This document shows positions 55,190 to 63,390 of a DNA stretch of 64,000 nucleotides, one piece after another. This DNA comes from Sulfurimonas crateris (lineage in GTDB: Bacteria; Campylobacterota; Campylobacteria; Campylobacterales; Sulfurimonadaceae), in contig CAMCYC010000001.1 of the NCBI GenBank assembly GCA_945883795.1, positions 1 to 64,000 of the forward strand, read 5' to 3'. The translations under genes and the position numbers were made by a program. The first letter of the stretch is position 1. Each line of letters begins with the position of its first letter. Below the pieces are notes generated by a model, which worked only from the letters and a program-made list of their open reading frames with translations, made no database searches and had not been told where the DNA came from.

Positions 55190-56250
55190 TGAGAAAAAAA
55201 ATACTTATTGTAGATGATTCTGCGTTAGTAAGAAAGCAACTAAGTGAAATCATATCCATGTTGGATTTTGATATTGAGTTTGCAAAAAATGGTAAAGAAG
55301 CACTTGATAAAGCCATTGCAACACAATATGATATTATCACTATGGATATCAATATGCCCATTATGAATGGTCTTGAAGCTGTAAAAGAGATAATGGCACA
55401 AAAACCTACACCCATTTTAATGATTAGTTCTTTAACGACTGAAGATGCATCTATTACTATGGATGCACTTGATTTGGGAGCTATTGATTATATTTCCAAA
55501 CCAGGGACTATGAATATTGGTAAACAAGAAAATCAAGAAGATATTTTGGAAAAAGTGCAATATATTAGTTCCATTCCAATACGAAGACTTAAAAGACAGG
55601 TTCAAAGAGGTGCACTCAGAGAAAGAAAACGGGCTGTCACTCCTGAAAAAATAACACAAGCTACAGATTCTAAAGATATTACAAAAATTGTACTTATAGG
55701 TTCTTCAACAGGTGGCCCAGGTTTGATAGAACAAATTTGTTCCTCTTTACCAAGAGATTTTCCATTTCCTGTGTGTGTTGTACAACATATGCCTGCACAA
55801 TTTACGAATGCGTTTGCGATGCGACTCAATAGAAGTAGTGTATTAAATGTGCATGAAAGCGCACACAATATGGAAATTTTACCAGGAAATATCTATGTAG
55901 CTCATGGTGGAGTTCATATGAACTTTACAAAAAAAGTATCTGGAAAAATCATGATACGAGAAGATAAAGAAAAAGGAAAAAACTTTTTTCAACCAAGCGT
56001 CAACGAGATGCTATATAGTGCCTTAGAGGTGTTTGATGGTGTCAATATTATTGGAGTTATTTTAACAGGCATTGGTGATGATGGAGCTGATGGGATGGTA
56101 AAACTCAAAAAAGCGGGAGCTTATACTTTGGGTGAAAGTGAAAAAACTGCTGTTGTTTACGGGATGCCAAAAGAAGCATATGAGCGAGGTGGAATAACAG
56201 AACAGTTAGATTTTCCACAAATATTAAAAAAACTTGCAACACTGAAGTAA
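55189..56250 (+). CDS. cheB: Chemotaxis methylesterase CheB
   Basis: CheB removes receptor methyl groups when phosphorylated. The 353-residue protein has a receiver with Asp53 (IITMDINMPIMNGLEA) and SSLTTEDASITMDALDLGAIDYISKP, a linker, and a C-terminal esterase with the catalytic triad Ser (IGSSTGGPG), His (VVQHMPAQFTNAFAMRLN) and Asp (GIGDDGADGM). It ends with AVVYGMPKEAYERGGI. The overlap with the triple-CheW gene closes the cluster. Confidence 0.95.
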   Translation: MRKKILIVDDSALVRKQLSEIISMLDFDIEFAKNGKEALDKAIATQYDIITMDINMPIMNGLEAVKEIMAQKPTPILMISSLTTEDASITMDALDLGAIDYISKPGTMNIGKQENQEDILEKVQYISSIPIRRLKRQVQRGALRERKRAVTPEKITQATDSKDITKIVLIGSSTGGPGLIEQICSSLPRDFPFPVCVVQHMPAQFTNAFAMRLNRSSVLNVHESAHNMEILPGNIYVAHGGVHMNFTKKVSGKIMIREDKEKGKNFFQPSVNEMLYSALEVFDGVNIIGVILTGIGDDGADGMVKLKKAGAYTLGESEKTAVVYGMPKEAYERGGITEQLDFPQILKKLATLK

Positions 56251-56253
56251 ATC

Positions 56254-56589
56254 ATGAAACTTCCAAAAGGTTTTGGTAAAAACTATTTTACTTTGAGTGC
56301 TATTACTGCCACTGTCAATCAAGTAGCACTCCATGCTAAAATTTCAAGAATCAACAACTTCCACATGTTACGCTTTGAGAATGATGAACTTGAAGAACTC
56401 GAAGAAGAGGAGGAACTCGCCCCCTTTTGCCTATTGGATACAAAGCCTTGCCATTGTAATAAATATTTTTTAACATACACCCGTAAAACACTCAAACTCT
56501 ATTACAATCAAAAACTTTTTTTCAACTACTTTAAAAATTTAAATAACTCTTCACCACCTTTTTTTATTTTTTATCTCATACTCAAATAA
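56254..56589 (+). CDS. Hypothetical protein with acidic run and Cys pair, 111 aa
   Basis: This frame starts three bases after cheB. It has an unusually acidic stretch (DELEELEEEEELAPFC) and a Cys-rich motif (CLLDTKPCHCNK) that could bind metal, then an aromatic, hydrophobic end (NSSPPFFIFYLILK). The TonB-receptor gene begins 23 bases later. The closeness to cheB and the open frame support it, but composition in the last 30 residues is odd, so the real C-terminus or the gene itself is uncertain. Confidence 0.4.
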   Translation: MKLPKGFGKNYFTLSAITATVNQVALHAKISRINNFHMLRFENDELEELEEEEELAPFCLLDTKPCHCNKYFLTYTRKTLKLYYNQKLFFNYFKNLNNSSPPFFIFYLILK

Positions 56590-56612
56590 AAAATAATTCA
56601 GGAAAAATAGAC

Positions 56613-58436
56613 ATGACAAAAACAATACAACTATCCCTTTTATCAGTCGCTCTTTTGAGCCAACTCCATGCAGAACAATCTATCAAATTAGATACTATCA
56701 CAGTTATAAGTGCTACAAAAACAGAGCAATCACTCCAAGATATAACAGCAAATGTAAATGTAATCACAAGTCAAGAGATTGAAGAAAAGCACTATACAAC
56801 CGTGACAGAAGCACTGAGTAGTGTCGCTGGAATTCATTTTACTAGCAGTGGTGGAATGGGACAAGCAACGGCTGTATATCTTAGAGGATTTGATTCTCAA
56901 AAAGTCTTAGTGCTTATAGATGGCATTCGTTACAACGATGTCACAGGACTTACAGGTGCTCCTTTTGAGAATTTAATGATTGGGGATATAGAACAAATTG
57001 AGATTGTAAAAGGTGCACAATCAGGTGTTTGGGGAGCAGATGCTACTGCGGGGGTGATTAATATTATTACAAAAAGTGCACAAGATGGACTTCATGGAGA
57101 AGTTATTGGAGAATTTGGAAGTTTTAATACCAAAAAATTTGGTGCTTTAGCTTCTTATAAAACAGACAACTACTATCTAAAAATTGGTTCTCAAAAAATC
57201 ACTACAGATGGATTTAGTGCCAAAGCTCCACGAGGTTCAGATATGAATGATTTTGAAAAAGATGGTTATATTAATACAACTTCAAATATAAAACTCGGAT
57301 TTCACCTCAACGAAACAAATAAAATTGATATATCTCATACGATTATAAGTGCAGAAAATGCCTTTGATAGTTACGATGCAGACCCAATTATTGCTGCAAA
57401 TTCTCATGCCACTTCACAAACAAAAGACAATTTTACAAATATTAATTTTAATCATGTAGATAGTTTTAACACAGTAGATATTTATGCCAAAAAATCTGTT
57501 TTTGATAGAAATTATCCAAATGGATATACACAAGAGTTTGATGGAGAAGTATATGAATATGGGATAAAATCACAAATAGCTTATCAAGAGCAAGATTTTA
57601 TCTTACTTGGAGGCGATTATAAAACCTTTGAGCATAAAAATGAGATAAACAAGAAATATACAAATAAAGGTTTATTTGTAACAAACAACAATATCTTTGA
57701 TTTTAGCGGTAAAACAATAGTAACAGAGTCGCTAAGAACTGATATGTATGATAAATTTGATGATAAAACAACTTGGAAACTTGGTGTAAAAAATATCAAT
57801 CAAAATATAGAAGGATTAATTCTAAGTGCAAATATTGGAACTGCCTATAACGCACCCACTATTTATAATCTTTATTCAGATTATGGAAGTATAAACCTCA
57901 CACCCGAAAGCACAACAAGTTATGACATTTCTATTGGTTATAAAAATATAAAATTGACATACTTTCATAGTGTTATTTCCGATATGATTGATTTTGACAT
58001 GACAACATATACCTATAATAATCTTGATGGCGAATCAAAAATTCAAGGTGTTGAGATTGAATATACTAGAGAGCTTTTAAATGAGTTATTATTCACAGCA
58101 AACTATACAAAAACTGATGCAAAAAATAGCAACAAAGAAGTTTTAGGAAGACGAGCAAAAGATAATTATAAATTAAGTCTTGATTATTACGCTATTTCAA
58201 ATCTCCATGTAGGGATAAATGGAGAATTCATTGGGAAAAGATTTGACAGTGTAAATGAGCAAGGGGTGCAAACAGGAGAATATGCCGTTGTCAACTTGGT
58301 GGCAAATTATAATATAAGTAAAAACTTTTCCACATATCTTAAAGTTGATAATATTTTAGATAGATACTACCAAACAGTAGATGGATTTGCAAGCGCACCA
58401 CTAAGTGGCTATTTAGGAATAAAGGCTAAATTTTAA
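56613..58436 (+). CDS. TonB-dependent outer membrane receptor
   Basis: The 607-residue protein has a signal peptide (about 21 residues ending in LHA), a TonB-box-like DTITVISATKTE, a plug domain with VYLRGFDSQKVLVLIDGIRYND and GVWGADATAGVINIITK, and a barrel ending in Phe (YLGIKAKF). Its size and plug motifs resemble the BtuB-like class, which imports cobalamin or siderophores. No cobalamin riboswitch precedes it, and no ABC importer is adjacent. The substrate is therefore open. Confidence 0.9.
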   Translation: MTKTIQLSLLSVALLSQLHAEQSIKLDTITVISATKTEQSLQDITANVNVITSQEIEEKHYTTVTEALSSVAGIHFTSSGGMGQATAVYLRGFDSQKVLVLIDGIRYNDVTGLTGAPFENLMIGDIEQIEIVKGAQSGVWGADATAGVINIITKSAQDGLHGEVIGEFGSFNTKKFGALASYKTDNYYLKIGSQKITTDGFSAKAPRGSDMNDFEKDGYINTTSNIKLGFHLNETNKIDISHTIISAENAFDSYDADPIIAANSHATSQTKDNFTNINFNHVDSFNTVDIYAKKSVFDRNYPNGYTQEFDGEVYEYGIKSQIAYQEQDFILLGGDYKTFEHKNEINKKYTNKGLFVTNNNIFDFSGKTIVTESLRTDMYDKFDDKTTWKLGVKNINQNIEGLILSANIGTAYNAPTIYNLYSDYGSINLTPESTTSYDISIGYKNIKLTYFHSVISDMIDFDMTTYTYNNLDGESKIQGVEIEYTRELLNELLFTANYTKTDAKNSNKEVLGRRAKDNYKLSLDYYAISNLHVGINGEFIGKRFDSVNEQGVQTGEYAVVNLVANYNISKNFSTYLKVDNILDRYYQTVDGFASAPLSGYLGIKAKF

Positions 58437-58440
58437 TCTC

Positions 58441-59025
58441 ATGTACAAACTCAACATTAGAGAATTCATCAAATACAAACTTCTAAACTCTCTCTTTTTA
58501 GGTTTTAGCGTTGGCACTATATTTTTTATATACACGCCACTTTCCCCATCCATATATAGTATGGGTGGGATTTTACTCGCTATTGGGATGTTGTTTATTG
58601 CAAAGTTTTACTACAAGATTTTAAACATGCACTATTTTTATAAAATTTCACTGTTTGTTGAGGTTATTTTACTCTTTGCAATACTCTACTTTTTAATTTT
58701 TTCCTATAGCTACACAACCGCCCTATTCTATTATATTGGCTATCAATTCACTTTTAGTTTTGGTTCTTACCTTGTTAGAGCGGAAACACTTTTTTTGAAA
58801 AAAGCAAAAAACATCACTTTAGTAGATGTCGCAAAACAAAAAGGGTATCTTATCGGGATGTTTTTATCGTATCTATTTTACAGATTTTTGGAGAAGTTTT
58901 TAGAAGTAACCGATAAAGACACGCAAATATATGATATTCATTATTTGCTCTTAGCAATACAAATTATCATAATCTGGTATCTTTTTAAATCATTTAAATT
59001 TGAATATCTGGCATCTCAACCATGA
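58441..59025 (+). CDS. Membrane protein of unknown function next to the TonB receptor, 194 aa
   Basis: The protein has about five membrane helices (near 15-35, 38-55, 65-90, 95-115 and 165-185) with aromatic-rich loops. It begins two bases after the receptor gene, so the two probably share a transcript and perhaps a substrate. I recognise no transporter signature. Its 3' end overlaps the convergent SCP2-like gene by 32 bases. Confidence 0.55.
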   Translation: MYKLNIREFIKYKLLNSLFLGFSVGTIFFIYTPLSPSIYSMGGILLAIGMLFIAKFYYKILNMHYFYKISLFVEVILLFAILYFLIFSYSYTTALFYYIGYQFTFSFGSYLVRAETLFLKKAKNITLVDVAKQKGYLIGMFLSYLFYRFLEKFLEVTDKDTQIYDIHYLLLAIQIIIIWYLFKSFKFEYLASQP

Positions 59026-59380
59026 TTTCTATACTTCGTTCAAAGCCACCCATATTCATCATAGCTTTTAATTTAGGACCTTTAAAACCAAATCCTTTAC
59101 TCACCATCGCTTTTTTAACACTAATCTCATGATTAAAAACTCTCTGCCAACTTGCAGTATCAGCCCATAAATCAAATTCTATATTGTCATATTGTTCAGA
59201 AGTACCAAAAGTAGTACAAATACCTTTTTCTACTTCTATAACAACTGAAGGCAAATCACCTCTGTCACTAATGCTATATTTAAAAACTGTACTAAAGTTC
59301 TTCAACTTTTTCATAACTTTTTCATCATTATTCCAAGCTTCTGTATAAGCTGCTGCCCATTCTGGTGTCATTAATTGCAT
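58994..59380 (-). CDS. SCP2-like protein, copy A, 128 aa
   Basis: The soluble protein has the layout of SCP2-like (sterol-carrier) domains: VVIEVEKGICTTFG, NIEFDLWADTASWQRVFNHEISVKKAM and KLKAMMNMGGFERSIEIMVE. The 'W...f....~..A' strand-helix pattern and final amphipathic helix fit the hydrophobic-ligand fold. A paralogue lies just upstream on the same strand; the two are about 58 per cent identical by eye. Ligand and role are not predictable. It overlaps the end of a convergent membrane protein gene. Confidence 0.6.
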   Translation of the reverse strand: MQLMTPEWAAAYTEAWNNDEKVMKKLKNFSTVFKYSISDRGDLPSVVIEVEKGICTTFGTSEQYDNIEFDLWADTASWQRVFNHEISVKKAMVSKGFGFKGPKLKAMMNMGGFERSIEIMVEMPDIQI

Positions 59381-59519
59381 ATCAATCCTTTTATATGATG
59401 ATTGATTATATTTATTGGTATCTTAAAACAAATTAAATTGAGTCAATTATCTTCATGATAAGAATAGATAATGGTGTTCATGGGAACTTTTGTAATATTT
59501 TTTTACTCAAAACTTCCGT

Positions 59520-59906
59520 TTAAACTGTTACGCCTTCCATACGAATCAAAAGCTCAACACTTCTTTCAAGCCCTTTTTTGTTCAAAACTGCTTTTATTTT
59601 TGGACCTTTAAAATCAAATCCATCTAAATCCATAGCATGTTTAATCTCTTTAGCATTTTTAAAAACTTCTATCCAACTTTTAGAATCTGCCCAAATTTCA
59701 AATTCAATATGTTGATATTGCTCTGGCGAACCAAAAGAGATACAAATTCCATGTTCTACTTCTATAACCACTGGTGCTAAATCTTTTCTATCTGTAATAG
59801 AGTATTTCAAAGTAGAACTAAATTTTTTTAATTTTTTAACCACTTGTTCGTCATTATTCCAAACTTCTGTATAAGCTATTGCCCACTCTTGTGACATCAA
59901 TTGCAT
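59520..59906 (-). CDS. SCP2-like protein, copy B, 128 aa
   Basis: This paralogue of the adjacent copy shares the start MQLM, the IAYTEVWNNDEQVVKKLKKF helix, VVIEVEHGICISFG, IEFEIWADSKSWIEVF and FKGPKIKAVLNKKGLERS. Both are exactly 128 residues. It begins two bases after the DEAD-box helicase stop. Between the copies 139 bases contain no gene. A tandem duplication with retained length suggests both are functional. Confidence 0.6.
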   Translation of the reverse strand: MQLMSQEWAIAYTEVWNNDEQVVKKLKKFSSTLKYSITDRKDLAPVVIEVEHGICISFGSPEQYQHIEFEIWADSKSWIEVFKNAKEIKHAMDLDGFDFKGPKIKAVLNKKGLERSVELLIRMEGVTV

Positions 59907-59908
59907 AT

Positions 59909-61153
59909 TTATCCTTTATTATTTTTCTCTATTATGGCTTGTTGTTCTCTTGCCTTGTCTTTTTTACTTTTACGCTTCCCTTTGATAGGAGCTTCCCCTT
60001 TGACTTTTCTTAACGCTTCCCCTTGTATCTCAAAACCTGCTATTTGTTCAAATTCGATACTTACTTTACATCGTTTTTGAATAATGGCAAAATGCTCCTT
60101 ATCCTCATGACAAATAAAAGATACCGCTACTCCAGATTTACCAGCTCTTGCTGTTCTTCCAACCCTATGAATATAATCAGTAGGGGAGCGAGGTAAATCA
60201 AAATTTACAACACATGAAATATCATTAATATCTAATCCTCTTGCTGCTATGTCTGTAGCAAATAAGATACCAATTCTCTTATTTTTAAATTGTTCTAATG
60301 TAAAAATTCGCTCTTCTTGCGTCAAGTCTCCATGAAAAGACTCTGCATTAATCCCATATTTCTTGAATTTTAGAGCAATATTATCGGTTGCTCTTTTGTT
60401 TGCCATAAAAACTAAAACTTGTTCCCATTTCTCACTTTTGAGCAAATGTCTCAAAAGTGGTCCTCTGTTTTGAGCATTAACCTCAATAGCTCTTTGTACT
60501 ACATTTTCAACGGTAGCAGTTTTATTTTCAATTTTTACCTCAACTGGATTTGTTGTTATTTTAGAGGCAATAGCCAATATTTTTGGGGGATAAGTTGCCG
60601 AAAAAAGTAAATTTTGTCGCTTTGTCGGAAGCTCTTTGAGAATAAGCTCAAGCTCCTCTGCAAACCCAAGATTCAGCATTTTATCCGCTTCATCAAGTAC
60701 AAAAAACTCTACAAAAGAGAGGTTCATTTGCTTTTTACTTATCACATCAAGCAACCGCCCAGATGTTGCAACTAAAATATCACACCCTTGCTGAATAGCG
60801 TACAATTGTTCCCCAATCCCTTCTCCACCAATAACACTTACCACTTTTGGCTTTTTGAGTAAAAACTCCCCAAAAATCTCAAAAGTTTGTGCCACTTGAA
60901 GGGTAAGTTCTCTTGTAGGTGTGATAACAAGCACTTTTATTTTTGCTTTACCTTGTGTTTGATGTTGTATCAAATATTCCAAAATTGGTAAAATAAAACT
61001 AGCACTTTTACCGCTTCCAGTTTGAGCGTTTGCCATGACATCACGCCCCAAAAGAACAAGTGGAATCACTTGTTGTTGTATAGGCGTAGGCACTAAAAAA
61101 TTGTTTTTTTGTAGTGATTTTTGTATTGAAAGTGAGAATTGAGAAAAAGACAT
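59909..61153 (-). CDS. DEAD-box RNA helicase, RhlE-like
   Basis: The 414-residue protein has all standard motifs: PTPIQQQVIPLVL (Q motif), AQTGSGKSASF, PTRELTLQV, VLDEADKMLN, LFSATY, the second domain ATDIAARGLDINDISCVVNFDLP and HRVGRTARAG. A basic tail rich in Lys/Arg (GKRKSKKDKAREQ) may help RNA binding. RhlE-type helicases remodel ribosomal RNA and structured mRNA, often at low temperature. It leads the operon with the two SCP2-like genes. Confidence 0.93.
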   Translation of the reverse strand: MSFSQFSLSIQKSLQKNNFLVPTPIQQQVIPLVLLGRDVMANAQTGSGKSASFILPILEYLIQHQTQGKAKIKVLVITPTRELTLQVAQTFEIFGEFLLKKPKVVSVIGGEGIGEQLYAIQQGCDILVATSGRLLDVISKKQMNLSFVEFFVLDEADKMLNLGFAEELELILKELPTKRQNLLFSATYPPKILAIASKITTNPVEVKIENKTATVENVVQRAIEVNAQNRGPLLRHLLKSEKWEQVLVFMANKRATDNIALKFKKYGINAESFHGDLTQEERIFTLEQFKNKRIGILFATDIAARGLDINDISCVVNFDLPRSPTDYIHRVGRTARAGKSGVAVSFICHEDKEHFAIIQKRCKVSIEFEQIAGFEIQGEALRKVKGEAPIKGKRKSKKDKAREQQAIIEKNNKG

Positions 61154-61186
61154 AAAATTTCCTAATAAGATAATATCTCTAATTAT

Positions 61187-61202
61187 AGCTTTATATAAAG
61201 CT
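61187..61202. promoter_or_regulatory. Perfect 16-bp palindrome in the divergent helicase/ABC-F gap
   Basis: AGCTTTATATAAAGCT is a perfect palindrome between divergent genes. Nearby, GATAATATC (61169-61177) and GATATTATC (about 61232-61240) are inverted copies that bracket it, and AAAGCTC recurs several times. The 161-base gap otherwise holds no gene. It may contain a shared operator or a structured leader for the helicase. Confidence 0.4.
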
Positions 61203-61314
61203 CAATATCTATTTAAAGCTCTCTTAACGACATATACGATATTATCTCAAAGCTCTATTTAAGTACAAATAAAATCTTAATAAAGCCCAATAACAAGGGA
61301 AATAAAAAATACAC

Positions 61315-63258
61315 ATGGCACTCATTGATTTACAAAACATCTCCAAACATTATTCCGCACAAAAGATACTTACAGAAATCAACTTTCATGTAGATATAGG
61401 GGAGCGAATCGTTATTATCGGTAAGAATGGGAGCGGTAAATCTACTCTTATGAAAATCGTTCATGGTACACTCGATACTGATGGTGGAGTGAGAATTACA
61501 CAAAATGATTTAGAGATAAAAATGCTCGACCAAAGACCCAATTTTAAAGAAGGTGCAACGGTCAGACAAGCTGTGGAAGATGGACTTGATGAACTCAATC
61601 AAGCAAAAAAACGGTATGAAGAACTCTCTTTATCTTTAGCAGATGATTTTAATAATAAAAAAATAATAGACGAACATGAAAAACTCTCTCGTTATATTGA
61701 ACATCATAATGCTTGGAATCTTGATGATAAAATAGAGAGAATTATCCACCACTTCGACCTCAAACAATATGAGGATAAACCAATAGCACTTTTAAGCGGT
61801 GGCGAACAACGCCGAGTTGCTCTTGCCTCGTTACTCCTGCAAAAACCAGATATTTTACTTCTTGATGAACCTACGAATCATTTGGATGTTTACATGGTTG
61901 AATTTTTGAAAGAGCTTATTTTAAAGGAAAAATATACGCTTATTTTTATCTCGCATGATAGATATTTTATAGATAAAATTGCTACAAAATCTATAGAAGT
62001 TGAGGATTGTGCTTTAAGAGAATATAGTGGCGGATATAGTGATTACCTCACCCAAAAAGCGGAATGGATGAGAACTTTACAAAAGCAACATGATAATTTA
62101 TTAGGTATTTTAAAGCGAGAAAACGAATGGTATGCAAGGGGTGTTCGTGCAAGGCTCAAACGCAATGAAGGGAGAAAAGAACGACTTTTGGAGATTCGTG
62201 AAGATGCAAAAAATAACCCTGCAAAAATACGACAAATCTCTCTTGAACTCCAAAGAGAAGCAAAACACTTCAACCGTGATAAAAGTGTCAACAGACAAAA
62301 AATGCTTTTTGAAGTGGAAGATTTGTGTATCACTCTTGGCAATAAAGAACTTCTAAAAGATTTTACTACTCGTATATTGCAAAAAGATGTTATTGCCATA
62401 GTTGGACCAAATGGAAGCGGAAAATCAACACTTTTAAAAGTACTTCTTGGACGAATTCAACCCACAAGTGGAAAAATTAAACAAGGAGATTTTAAAATTG
62501 GGTATTTCGACCAACATCGAGAACTCTTAGATGATAGTAAAAATCTCATCGAAACTTTTTGTCCAAATGGGGGCGATAGAGTAAATGTGCGTGGAGCTGA
62601 TATGCATGTGTATGGCTACTTGAAAAACTTTTTATTTCCACGAGAATTTTTAGATAAAAAAGTGGGAGTGCTTAGTGGTGGTGAAAAAAATAGAATTGCC
62701 CTTGCTTTACTTTTTACAAAAGATGTTGATATTTTAATTTTAGATGAACCTACAAATGATTTAGATATTCCAACTATTAATATTTTAGAGGAGCAACTCA
62801 CTAACTTTTCTGGAGCAGTTATTATTGTAAGTCATGATAGATATTTTGTGGATAAAATTGCCAAAAAGCTTTTTATTTTTAAAACAGATAAGCATATCGA
62901 AGAATCGTACCAACAATATTCTGAATATTTGGAGTTTGAAAAAGAGTTACAAGAACTCGAAAATATGCAAAATAATGCTCAAGAAGAAAAACCAAAAGTG
63001 ATAATTAAAGAGAAAGAAAAAGTTTTAAAACTCTCGTTTAAAGAAAAAATTGCTCTTGAAAAACTCCCTCTTGAAGTGGAAAATTTAGAGATGCAAATAG
63101 ACAAATTAAATACATGCCTAGCAAATCCAAAATGTTATGAAGAGATTGGAATCTCAAAACTTGCAAAAGATTTGGCAGATTTAAAAATAGTTTATGACAA
63201 TAAGGTTGAGGAGCTTTTAGAGCTTCAAGAAAAAGAGGAAGAGATTAATAACTCATAA
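61315..63258 (+). CDS. ABC-F family ATPase (Uup-like)
   Basis: ABC-F proteins are soluble twin ATPases that act on ribosomes or DNA repair. The 647-residue protein has two nucleotide-binding domains with GKNGSGKST and GPNGSGKST, signatures LSGGEQRR and LSGGEKNR, DEPTNHLD and DEPTNDLD. The inter-domain linker is highly basic (RLKRNEGRKERLLEIRED). A C-terminal coiled coil (about 545-640) fits Uup better than the shorter EttA. There are no membrane segments. An antibiotic-resistance role is not indicated by the sequence. Confidence 0.92.
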   Translation: MALIDLQNISKHYSAQKILTEINFHVDIGERIVIIGKNGSGKSTLMKIVHGTLDTDGGVRITQNDLEIKMLDQRPNFKEGATVRQAVEDGLDELNQAKKRYEELSLSLADDFNNKKIIDEHEKLSRYIEHHNAWNLDDKIERIIHHFDLKQYEDKPIALLSGGEQRRVALASLLLQKPDILLLDEPTNHLDVYMVEFLKELILKEKYTLIFISHDRYFIDKIATKSIEVEDCALREYSGGYSDYLTQKAEWMRTLQKQHDNLLGILKRENEWYARGVRARLKRNEGRKERLLEIREDAKNNPAKIRQISLELQREAKHFNRDKSVNRQKMLFEVEDLCITLGNKELLKDFTTRILQKDVIAIVGPNGSGKSTLLKVLLGRIQPTSGKIKQGDFKIGYFDQHRELLDDSKNLIETFCPNGGDRVNVRGADMHVYGYLKNFLFPREFLDKKVGVLSGGEKNRIALALLFTKDVDILILDEPTNDLDIPTINILEEQLTNFSGAVIIVSHDRYFVDKIAKKLFIFKTDKHIEESYQQYSEYLEFEKELQELENMQNNAQEEKPKVIIKEKEKVLKLSFKEKIALEKLPLEVENLEMQIDKLNTCLANPKCYEEIGISKLAKDLADLKIVYDNKVEELLELQEKEEEINNS

Positions 63259-63262
63259 AACA

Positions 63263-63388
63263 ATGAACTTAATAACACCTCTTTTAATTCTAACAATTAT
63301 TTTTATTTTTGACTTTACAAATGGGTTTCATGACGCACCAGATATGGTTGCAACCGCTATTGCTTCTCATGCTTTGAAAAAGGGGTAG
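63263..63388 (+). pseudogene. N-terminal fragment of a Pit-type phosphate transporter
   Basis: A 41-residue ATG-started frame begins MNLITPLLILTIIFIFDFTNG and continues FHDAPDMVATAIASHALKKG before TAG. It matches the conserved first helix of inorganic phosphate transporters of the PiT family (NGFHDAxNxVAT). Full-length Pit is about 400-500 residues, so only the first part remains, and a different gene starts three bases after the stop. It is most likely a remnant of a gene broken by deletion or insertion, starting two bases after the abc-F stop. Confidence 0.7.
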
Positions 63389-63390
63389 CC

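Noticed and set aside
56590-56612. Cobalamin riboswitch upstream of the TonB receptor
   Set aside because: The gap is only 23 bases and the preceding sequence has no B12-box; the receptor's ligand stays open.
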